Below are positions 1 through 6,077 of a DNA stretch of 8,531 nucleotides, one piece after another. A program made the translations under genes and the position numbers. The notes under the pieces are model-generated. The model was not told the origin of the DNA. It saw only the letters and a list, made by a program, of their open reading frames with translations, and did not search any database. Position 1 is the stretch's first letter. Every line of letters begins with the position of its first letter. Source of the DNA: an uncultured Prevotella sp. GTDB lineage: Bacteria; Bacteroidota; Bacteroidia; Bacteroidales; Bacteroidaceae. The stretch is taken from positions 1 to 8,531 of the forward strand of contig CAMUQM010000078.1 in assembly GCA_947095945.1 (NCBI GenBank). The letters run 5' to 3'.

Positions 1-2
1 CT

Positions 3-1484
3 AAGGAGGCTGACCTCGACATCGTTCCACCTGCTCAGAATTCCACCTTACCTGCCGTAACGAAGGAACAGCGTGATGAGAATACACGTCGTTTGACTTA
101 CGAGGATTCAATCCGTCATGCTTACATCGCTACCTTCCCAACGACAGAGAGCATGAAGGATTATCGTTATCCTGCAGCTACTCCTTATATTGTTAAGGCA
201 CGTGGTAACTGGAAGACTATCAAGGCGTTTGTTGAGAAGTATGCTAATCAGCAGGAACGTTCCCTAAAATTGCTCAGTACTTTGAGCGACAAGGACCTCC
301 GTGACATGCCTATGTATATCTTAGAGGATAACATGAAGGCTAAGAGCAGCCAACTCTCTCCACGTGTTGAGAGTGAAATGATTCTCACACCGTTCAAACA
401 ATTCTTTGAGAAAGCCTTTGCCAAAGAGGCTGCAAGCTTCCGTAAGAACCCAGCTTTATTGGTAGATTGGATTCGTAAGAACATCAAAATGAATCCTGAT
501 ACTCGTGCAATGAGAATCCCACAGACACCAAGAAGTGTTTGGGAAAGCAGAATTACCGATAGCCGCAGCCGTGATATCTTCTTCGTGGACGTAGCACGCA
601 GCTTAGGTATTGAGGCTCGTATGGACCCTGTGGCATGGAAGATTCAGTATAAGCAGAATGGCAAATGGGTGGATGTTGACTTTGATTCAGCAGCACAACA
701 GACTGCAAAAACAGGTAAACTGGTACTAACCTTCACCCCTGATGGTTTCCTCGATGACCCTAAGTATTATAGCCATTTCTCTATCAGTAAGATTGTTTAT
801 GGACAGACATGGCTGATGAACTTTGACGAAGGACAAGTCGATATGGGTGGCGGTGCTACTTGGTCGAACACATTTAAGAATGGTGCAACACTCGATGAGG
901 GTACTTATATCCTCGTGACTGGTCAGCGAATGGCAGATGGTAGTGTTCTTGCACACAGCCGTTTCTTCCAGATTAAACCAGGCGAGACGACTACTCTCCC
1001 ACTCGATGTACGTCAGGAAAGCGAAGGTGTGAAGGTGATTGGTAGCTTCAATAGCGAAGACTTGTTTGATAAAGACGGGCAGAACGTTTCTATCCTGAGC
1101 CAGACGGGACGTGGCTATTACGTTCTCGGTGTATTGGGTATTGGTCAGGAACCAACCAACCATGCTTTGCATGATATTGAAAAGATGAAAGAAAAGCTCG
1201 ATAAGTGGGGTCGTCCTTTCGTTCTGCTCTTCAAGAATGAGGCAGAAGCTAAGAAGTTCCAAGCACAGAAGGGTGAGTTCCCTAACCTGCCAGCGAAGAC
1301 TATCTTCGGTATTGATAAGGATGGAACCATTCAACAGGAGATTGCAAGAGAAATGAAACTGCGCAATACGGAGCAGTTGCCAATCTTCATTATTGCTGAT
1401 ACCTTCAACCGTATTGTCTTCCTCTCTCAGGGATATACAATCGGTTTGGGTGAGCAACTCGTAAAAACAAGTAGTAAACTTTAA
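3..1484 (+). CDS. transglutaminase-like domain protein with C-terminal thioredoxin-like fold (5' end cut by window)
   Basis: The reading frame is open from base 3, so the start lies outside the window. The TTG at 93 is an internal codon, and about 493 residues are visible. Counting from that TTG as residue 1, residues 121-200 look like a transglutaminase-type core: a helix with LVDWIRKNI, then RSRDIFFVDVARSLGIEAR, then GKWVDVDF. The Cys that normally opens the core helix is replaced within SRSRD, and no catalytic HxW is visible, so this copy is probably not an active transglutaminase or protease. Residues 200-310 look beta-rich. Residues 315-463 resemble a thioredoxin or peroxiredoxin fold (VLLFKN, then a Gly-Ile-Asp-Lys-Asp-Gly turn, then a Leu-Pro before a hydrophobic strand) but have no CxxC. 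Similar proteins are common in Bacteroidales as large exported or envelope proteins. Any signal peptide would be upstream of the window. Composition is visibly more GC-rich than the minus-strand operon. The C-terminal fold call is moderate and the biological role is unknown. Confidence 0.75.
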   Translation, partial: KEADLDIVPPAQNSTLPAVTKEQRDENTRRLTYEDSIRHAYIATFPTTESMKDYRYPAATPYIVKARGNWKTIKAFVEKYANQQERSLKLLSTLSDKDLRDMPMYILEDNMKAKSSQLSPRVESEMILTPFKQFFEKAFAKEAASFRKNPALLVDWIRKNIKMNPDTRAMRIPQTPRSVWESRITDSRSRDIFFVDVARSLGIEARMDPVAWKIQYKQNGKWVDVDFDSAAQQTAKTGKLVLTFTPDGFLDDPKYYSHFSISKIVYGQTWLMNFDEGQVDMGGGATWSNTFKNGATLDEGTYILVTGQRMADGSVLAHSRFFQIKPGETTTLPLDVRQESEGVKVIGSFNSEDLFDKDGQNVSILSQTGRGYYVLGVLGIGQEPTNHALHDIEKMKEKLDKWGRPFVLLFKNEAEAKKFQAQKGEFPNLPAKTIFGIDKDGTIQQEIAREMKLRNTEQLPIFIIADTFNRIVFLSQGYTIGLGEQLVKTSSKL

Positions 1485-1496
1485 ATAAGGAGGGAG

Positions 1497-1621
1497 AGGA
1501 GTTAAGGAGTGAAAGGGAGTTAAGACAATACTTTTATAGCTGTAATATATCGGGCAATAAACGGTCATATATCACACTAACAGATAGTGTTGTCTTAACT
1601 CCCTTTCACTCCTTAACTCCT
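1497..1621. repeat. long intergenic palindrome (MITE- or REP-like element)
   Basis: Arms 1497-1528 and 1590-1621 are perfect 32-base inverted copies. The pairing continues inward at 1529-1532 with 1586-1589 (one G-U). The 53-base centre carries a second stem, 1541-1550 with 1567-1576, broken by one mismatch. The whole 125 bases therefore fold into one long hairpin that starts 13 bases after the upstream stop codon and ends 22 bases before the cutC start. There is no U-run after the stem, so it is not a typical intrinsic terminator. The shape fits a non-coding palindromic repeat dispersed in the genome, which would also affect mRNA stability or read-through into cutC. Repetition elsewhere cannot be seen from this window. 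Confidence 0.85.
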
Positions 1622-1630
1622 TTAACTCCT
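1595..1630 (+). repeat. four tandem 9-base units
   Basis: Four consecutive 9-mers lie at 1595-1603, 1604-1612, 1613-1621 and 1622-1630, following TTAACTCCT with small changes (the second reads TTTCACTCC). Three complementary units form the left arm of the palindrome (1497-1523), so the right arm has one extra unit. That difference suggests unit gain or loss by slippage. The pyrimidine-rich strand resembles the 3' end of 16S rRNA more than a ribosome binding site. It sits just before cutC, which therefore has no obvious Shine-Dalgarno sequence. Confidence 0.8.
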
Positions 1631-1643
1631 CAAATAATCCAAT

Positions 1644-2405
1644 ATGAACCGAACAGATTTTGAGATAGAGATATGTGCTAACAGTGTTGAAAGCTGTATA
1701 GAAGCACAGAAAGGTGGAGCTAATCGCGTAGAGCTTTGCATGGGTATTCCTGAAGGTGGCACCACACCATCGTATGGTGAGACAAAAATGGCGCGGGAAG
1801 TGTTGAAGGAAACACGTCTACATGTCATCATCCGCAACCGTGGGGGCGACTTCCTTTATACAGAACAGGAACTTCAGCGCATGGCAATGGACATTGACCT
1901 CTGCCGTGAGTTGGGTGTGAATGGTGTTGTCTTTGGCTGCCTAACGGCTGAAGGAGATATCGACTTGGCTGCTAATGAATATCTGATGTCACATGCAAAA
2001 GGGATGAGTGTGACCTTCCATCGTGCCTTTGACCGCTGTAGAGAACCAGAGAAAGCCTTGGAACAGCTCATCTCTCTTGGTTTTGATAGAGTACTGACTT
2101 CTGGACAGCAACCCACTGCCGAGGAGGGTATTCCGCTGCTCCAGCGATTAAACCAGCTGTCAAATGGTCGTATAAAAATTATGGCGGGTTGTGGAGTAAA
2201 CGAAAAGAACATTGCTCGCATACGCCAAGAGACAAACGTTCCAGCCTTCCACTTCTCTGCACGTGAGCCACAAAAAAGTCGCATGACCTACTCCAACCCA
2301 TCCGTTTATATGGGTGCTGAGGGCGCAGATGAGGACACAATCATGTTGACAACAGAGCGCAGAGTGAGAAAAACGATTGACACACTGATGGGAAAGATGG
2401 CTTAA
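1644..2405 (+). CDS. cutC: CutC family protein (copper homeostasis family, TIM barrel)
   Basis: This 253-residue protein has the normal CutC length and matches the family along its whole length. Diagnostic segments are: the EICANS start at residues 9-14; GGANRVELC at 24-32; EGGTTPSYG at 37-45; IIRNRGGDF at 62-70; the VTFHRAFD strand at 123-130; LTSG at 151-154; MAGCGV at 180-185; and a late FHFSA at 202-206. The family is a cytoplasmic TIM barrel. It was named for copper tolerance in E. coli, but that phenotype was later attributed to the MicL small RNA transcribed from the 3' part of cutC, so the biochemical role remains uncertain. One oddity: residue 65 is Asn where E. coli CutC has Pro in IIRPRGGDF. 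The ATG at 1644 gives the natural start. It lies downstream of the palindrome in the same direction as the preceding gene, so read-through is possible. I see no independent promoter. Confidence 0.95.
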   Translation: MNRTDFEIEICANSVESCIEAQKGGANRVELCMGIPEGGTTPSYGETKMAREVLKETRLHVIIRNRGGDFLYTEQELQRMAMDIDLCRELGVNGVVFGCLTAEGDIDLAANEYLMSHAKGMSVTFHRAFDRCREPEKALEQLISLGFDRVLTSGQQPTAEEGIPLLQRLNQLSNGRIKIMAGCGVNEKNIARIRQETNVPAFHFSAREPQKSRMTYSNPSVYMGAEGADEDTIMLTTERRVRKTIDTLMGKMA

Positions 2406-2612
2406 AAGCAATACTCATATACCAGAATTAAGTTTGAAAACAGTTGCTGTCATTTTTAACACATAATATAATCGCTTGTTCTACAATGCATTATAGCTTT
2501 GCGAACTGTGAAAGTAATGACAGTAAAAAATCAAATCACTCTTTTTAAAAGGTAAATATTAAAAATAGATACAGGGAAAAAGATAAGATGAGGTTGAAAT
2601 ATTGACAATGCC

Positions 2613-2654
2613 ACATAGCACTTGAGTTGATATATACCAGCCCAAGTGCCATGT
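2613..2654 (-). terminator. hairpin in the convergent gap, possible terminator of the minus-strand operon
   Basis: Arms 2613-2624 and 2643-2654 pair over 12 bases around an 18-base loop. The only imperfect position is a G-U pair if the minus strand is transcribed and an A-C mismatch if the plus strand is. That favours a role on the minus strand, just beyond the last operon gene, whose stop codon is at 2670. No long U-run follows, so termination efficiency is uncertain. It could instead serve as a 3' stabilising stem. Confidence 0.5.
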
Positions 2655-2669
2655 ATTGAATAGATACTT

Positions 2670-3200
2670 TTAATTTTCAGGTAAACCTACTTCTGGATTG
2701 AATGTTACAGAGACTTTTTTATTCTGGGCAATATTTATCTGTCCATTATATGCAATATTAGATTCATCATATTTCATATTTGGTCTGGCATAGTACACTT
2801 TCAGGTTATAATCACCAGATGTCAATTTGCTAATCTTAAAATTAACGTCGTATTTGCAAATACAATCGGCCAGTGCATCAAGGACATTATGGTACACGAT
2901 AAGGGTTATCTGATTATCTTGATTAGCAATATTCACATAAATCTTTCTTACGGAACAGTTGGCTTTCAAATCTTCCAGTAGACACTGAGCTATACCGTCT
3001 TTGTCCAACTCTATACTTAATTTTGCTGGAATAGCATTGTTTTCTGCATAGAAGTCAGGACGTGTATCTGTCGGAGAGATGCTTAATTTACAATTAGAAT
3101 TTGCAACATCATAAATTCTTAATGGCTCAAGAGCTACCTTCTCTGAGGAACATGCAGATAATCCACAGAAAAGGATTAGGCTATAAAATACTTTTTTCAT
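2670..3200 (-). CDS. cysteine-rich putative lipoprotein, unrecognised family
   Basis: The 176-residue product starts with a lipoprotein signal peptide: KK at 2-3, a hydrophobic stretch at 4-14, and the lipobox LSAC ending at Cys17. The mature part has five further cysteines (37, 73, 82, 113, 115). The last two sit in CICKYDVNFKISKL, followed by alternating beta-type segments (YNLKVYYARP, INIAQNKKVSVTF) that suggest a small beta-sandwich. Odd cysteine content in an exported Bacteroidales protein implies disulfides, metal binding or another modification. It is the last gene of the minus-strand operon, 84 bases after the preceding lipoprotein gene. The residues after Cys17 (SSEK) are less acidic than in that neighbour, so surface exposure is less certain. 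The product is not recognised and no function is proposed beyond envelope anchoring. The upstream sequence AAATCC...AATTATG closely resembles that of the preceding lipoprotein gene. Confidence 0.8.
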   Translation of the reverse strand: MKKVFYSLILFCGLSACSSEKVALEPLRIYDVANSNCKLSISPTDTRPDFYAENNAIPAKLSIELDKDGIAQCLLEDLKANCSVRKIYVNIANQDNQITLIVYHNVLDALADCICKYDVNFKISKLTSGDYNLKVYYARPNMKYDESNIAYNGQINIAQNKKVSVTFNPEVGLPEN

Positions 3201-3273
3201 AATTACAAGGATTTTATATGTTGATATTTATATAAACGTAATTACAAGTTATTTCTTGCTTATATTATTACGT
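3200..3273. repeat. short direct and inverted repeats between the two lipoprotein genes
   Basis: A 10-base direct repeat, TAATTACAAG, occurs at 3200-3209 and 3239-3248, 39 bases apart. The second copy overlaps one arm of a 7-base inverted repeat (3236-3242 and 3267-3273, ACGTAAT/ATTACGT, 24-base loop). The first copy touches the start codon of the downstream lipoprotein gene. This is the longest gap within the operon apart from the one after the sigma gene. A regulatory or processing role is possible, but AT-rich chance similarity cannot be excluded. Confidence 0.4.
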
Positions 3274-3284
3274 ATTTCTGTTTA

Positions 3285-3812
3285 CTATTCAATCAACTTC
3301 CCGTGTTTTTTGAGTATTGAGAGAAACTCTCCCCATTCTGCCGCTCTTTTTTCTTTTGCTTTTTGAATGGCCTTGTTCTCTTTAACATATTGACTATTGT
3401 CCTCAATATTGCGTGGGTAACAGTCACTCAGATAAAACTTGCCAGATTCTGAAACTAATGATAAGTCTGTGAAGATTTGACTATTGAAAGATGACACAAA
3501 CGTTGAGATATGGAGTAGAACCTTACCATACGAATGTATTTCTATGTTACGATAAATGGGAAAGAGCAGACTTGTCGGCTCAAAATCTTGAAAAATAATC
3601 TCACGGGTCTGCGCGTTGAAAGACTTGATGTTGTCAAGTGTAAAGAGATAGGGGCTTGAAGCGGCTCTTGTCATTCGGGCTGTCCCTATAGCAAACAATT
3701 CCGTTTTCGATGCTTGCACTGTGGGAGTTGAAGCAGACTCATCTTCATTGCTGCAACCAATAAACAGCAACGAGAAGATGAACGCCTGTAATACACAAAA
3801 ATACCTTTTCAT
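3285..3812 (-). CDS. putative surface-exposed lipoprotein, unrecognised family
   Basis: This 175-residue protein begins with KR, a hydrophobic segment at residues 5-18 and a lipobox-like FIGC ending at Cys20. The mature N-terminus reads CSNEDES. An acidic cluster directly after the lipidated Cys is the kind of lipoprotein export signal that sends Bacteroidetes lipoproteins to the outer face of the outer membrane, so surface display is a reasonable inference. A Ser/Thr-rich spacer (residues 25-36) follows. A predicted beta-rich core includes FTLDNIKSFNAQTREIIF (57-74), and the C-terminal segment (residues about 141-175) is charged and probably helical. The gene starts 23 bases after the stop codon of the oxidoreductase gene, so it is probably co-transcribed with it. 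I do not recognise the family. Together with the downstream lipoprotein it could be a partner or ligand for the sigma-barrel protein, or a substrate of the operon's enzymes. Both ideas are inference only. Confidence 0.8.
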   Translation of the reverse strand: MKRYFCVLQAFIFSLLFIGCSNEDESASTPTVQASKTELFAIGTARMTRAASSPYLFTLDNIKSFNAQTREIIFQDFEPTSLLFPIYRNIEIHSYGKVLLHISTFVSSFNSQIFTDLSLVSESGKFYLSDCYPRNIEDNSQYVKENKAIQKAKEKRAAEWGEFLSILKKHGKLIE

Positions 3813-3835
3813 AATTTGTTGGATTTAATTAGTTA

Positions 3836-4915
3836 TTATAATATGTGGTCGTCAATTATGTTCATATACTTCTTTATTTCTGCCATTATGGAATAAACAT
3901 GCTTGACACTTTCCAAGCAAAAGGCATGATTATCCTCGCATCTGTTTTCAACCATATCGGCAAACGCTTGAATCTCCGAGAAGAACCCTTGTGACACAAT
4001 TTGGTTATTCCCAACCGTTGGTACAAAACCATTCCTTCCGTATAGGCTAACAACGGTTGCATTATTTTGGAAGACCTTTTCCAAAGGGATTCCCCATATA
4101 GCAGAGTGTCTTGGGGAAAAATCGAGTCTTTCCATTCTGTCCAATACATATTGTCCTTTGTCCGTACTAATACTTAATTGTTCCTGTGCATCCTGCCAAG
4201 AGTAATCTGTTGATAGTTCCAACATTCCTACTATATCTTGGTGTTCTAATATAAGGAATAAGGTCTGTCCACCATCTCTACTGAGAGTAATATCCAAACC
4301 CTTTATCTTTGCCTCTCCAAAAAGGAATGTTACATAGTCAAGAGGATGGATGAACAGGTCAAGCAAAGTATCTCCTTCAGGGTATAATCCTGTCAGATAG
4401 CGATAATGGTAATGCCGTTTGCCATCATCTTTCAATCGCTTTTTCAGAATTTGAGTGGCTGGGGCAAAACGTCTTTGCAGTCCGACAACAATATGCTGTG
4501 AGCCATATAGTTTGATAGTATCAGTCAAAAACATTAGTTCCCTTTCATCCTTACAGGGTGGCTTCTCTATGAACAAGGATTTACCTGCTTTTATAACTTC
4601 AGTTGCAATATGAAAATGTGAATGTGGATTAGCTGCCACGAAGACTCCAGAAATCGTATCATCAAGCAGGATGTCCTGTAAAGAATTTGTACCTTTGACT
4701 CCTTTGTACTTTTGAGAAATCAGTTCAGCTTTCTTTTCAGAGGTACAGCAGATATATTTCAGTGGCAGCTGAAGATACTGTATAACGGGCAGCAGGTTGT
4801 TTGCACAATGATTGCCAAACCCCACAAGAGCATACTGCTGTGTGTAGGTATATTGCAGTTCTCTCATGCTGCGTATGCGCTTGTATCTGTCTATAATGTT
4901 ATCTAAATATCCCAT
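3836..4915 (-). CDS. Gfo/Idh/MocA-family NAD(P)-dependent oxidoreductase
   Basis: The 359-residue product has the typical length and order of this family. The N-terminal Rossmann fold has its dinucleotide loop in ALVGFGNHCANN (residues 29-40). A short strand and AANPHSHFHIA follow at 94-104, then the family-defining EKP at 117-119, whose lysine is normally catalytic. The C-terminal alpha/beta domain begins around residue 125 and contains D186-x3-H190 followed by PLDY, matching the usual metal-free active-site Asp/His pattern. Members oxidise or reduce hydroxyl groups, mostly of sugars and cyclitols, in the cytoplasm. An unusual N-terminal extension of about 25 residues (YKRIRSMRELQYTYTQQ) precedes the Rossmann strand. 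The start lies only 5 bases after the radical SAM stop codon, so translational coupling is likely. No sugar kinase, transporter or glycosyltransferase is adjacent, so the substrate cannot be named. Family membership is secure and specificity is unknown. Confidence 0.9.
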   Translation of the reverse strand: MGYLDNIIDRYKRIRSMRELQYTYTQQYALVGFGNHCANNLLPVIQYLQLPLKYICCTSEKKAELISQKYKGVKGTNSLQDILLDDTISGVFVAANPHSHFHIATEVIKAGKSLFIEKPPCKDERELMFLTDTIKLYGSQHIVVGLQRRFAPATQILKKRLKDDGKRHYHYRYLTGLYPEGDTLLDLFIHPLDYVTFLFGEAKIKGLDITLSRDGGQTLFLILEHQDIVGMLELSTDYSWQDAQEQLSISTDKGQYVLDRMERLDFSPRHSAIWGIPLEKVFQNNATVVSLYGRNGFVPTVGNNQIVSQGFFSEIQAFADMVENRCEDNHAFCLESVKHVYSIMAEIKKYMNIIDDHIL

Positions 4916-4920
4916 TTTAG

Positions 4921-5988
4921 CTATGCTTTTATTTGCTTGAAATGTTTCTTATAGGTGATTTGCCTGTTGTTAGTCCATTGATATTTCCCATAAAACAACT
5001 CTATCAAGCGTTTGGGGATTATTCTTTCTATATTTCTTAACAGGATAATGTCATATTTTCGGTGATAGTTGATCCAGCATTGATTGCATTCTTTGGAGTA
5101 CTGACATTGAATTTTGCACGTATTCCTTGAATTGAATATCTCATCAAGCGTATTCTTATGAATATTACCCAAGGTTACATCTAAATTCTGGCACAAGGGG
5201 ACGTCTCCATTAGAATGGATGACCAATTCACTGAAAATACTATGACACCGCAGTCTTAGTCTATTATTCTTCCACTCGTCATACAAAGCTACAAAGTCAA
5301 AGTTCTCATATGTTTGATGTATGGAAGAGGGTATCTGGCTGATGAAATCAGCATCATTGGATTCCATTAAATCTTTGGTTGTGTCAAAGAATGACATTGT
5401 GCTATAAATGCCAATACGTACATCAATGTTATATTGTTTGGCACAATCTATGACATGCCTCATATCCTCAAACGAGTTCCATGGAGAAAGACAGAACATT
5501 AGGGAGATAGGCACGATGTCTTTACATGTCTCTATAACCTTAATCACTTTGTCATATCCATCTCTCCCACGCATATAGCGATAGGTTTCTCTATTGCCAT
5601 CAAGTGATATGTATAGATGTTTGGGATGATGATTCTTTACGGAAAAAATTATCTTGTTCACTGCAAGGCAGTTGGACAGCAATGTATAGTTAGGGTGGTT
5701 AGTATCAAACCATCCTAATATCTTGTCTGCTTCTGGATGGAGGATAAACTCACCTCCTTCCAAACCGACCATCGTGCGTTTTGTTACACATTTGCTGTTC
5801 ATTATTTTGATGATGTCATCTAAGCTGAGATTTTCTATAGGTTTCTTCCAAATGGAACAGTGCTTGCAACGAGACTGACAGCTTGTTGTGGAATATATCA
5901 TCAAGGATGTGAGTTCCTTATGCTGTCTGCGTACTACATTATTGACAAATACAATTCCATTGTGGATGTAGTCATAAATACTGTACAT
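4921..5988 (-). CDS. radical SAM/SPASM-domain protein
   Basis: The protein carries the CxxxCxxC cluster motif of radical SAM enzymes (CQSRCKHC) and a GGE motif about 35 residues later that contacts SAM's methionyl amine. A TIM-barrel part follows, with YISLDG and a RGRDGYDKV segment. The C-terminal SPASM-type region holds Cys residues (CHSIF, PLCQN, then NTCKIQC, KECNQCW) able to bind auxiliary iron-sulfur clusters. SPASM enzymes usually modify peptides or proteins, though some act on other substrates. I chose the ATG at 5988 (355 aa). It is preceded by an A/G-rich stretch, and the longer TTG-initiated frame (to 6084, 387 aa, overlapping the sigma gene's stop) adds 32 residues with no recognisable domain. 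The sigma-barrel gene ends 89 bases upstream and the oxidoreductase begins 5 bases downstream. With two downstream lipoproteins, a role in modifying an exported protein or surface glycan is possible but unproven. No short RiPP precursor is visible. Confidence 0.9.
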   Translation of the reverse strand: MYSIYDYIHNGIVFVNNVVRRQHKELTSLMIYSTTSCQSRCKHCSIWKKPIENLSLDDIIKIMNSKCVTKRTMVGLEGGEFILHPEADKILGWFDTNHPNYTLLSNCLAVNKIIFSVKNHHPKHLYISLDGNRETYRYMRGRDGYDKVIKVIETCKDIVPISLMFCLSPWNSFEDMRHVIDCAKQYNIDVRIGIYSTMSFFDTTKDLMESNDADFISQIPSSIHQTYENFDFVALYDEWKNNRLRLRCHSIFSELVIHSNGDVPLCQNLDVTLGNIHKNTLDEIFNSRNTCKIQCQYSKECNQCWINYHRKYDIILLRNIERIIPKRLIELFYGKYQWTNNRQITYKKHFKQIKA

Positions 5989-6077
5989 TCTTTCTTTTGA
6001 GTTTTGTCTTTTATTGTTAAGAGCAGAAAACAATGAAAAGACTGCACAATATTTATGACTTTTTTTATTTATTTCAT

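Noticed and set aside
726..1568. 280-codon minus-strand open frame opposite the transglutaminase-like gene
   Set aside because: The opposite strand carries a protein with family-like segments throughout. The minus-strand translation shows no domain and runs into the palindrome.
2447..2523. 8-base inverted repeat (CTGTCATT/AATGACAG) after cutC followed by TAAAAAA
   Set aside because: The arms are 61 bases apart and the downstream run is A, not T, on the plus strand, so it is a poor terminator for cutC. Chance is likely in AT-rich sequence.
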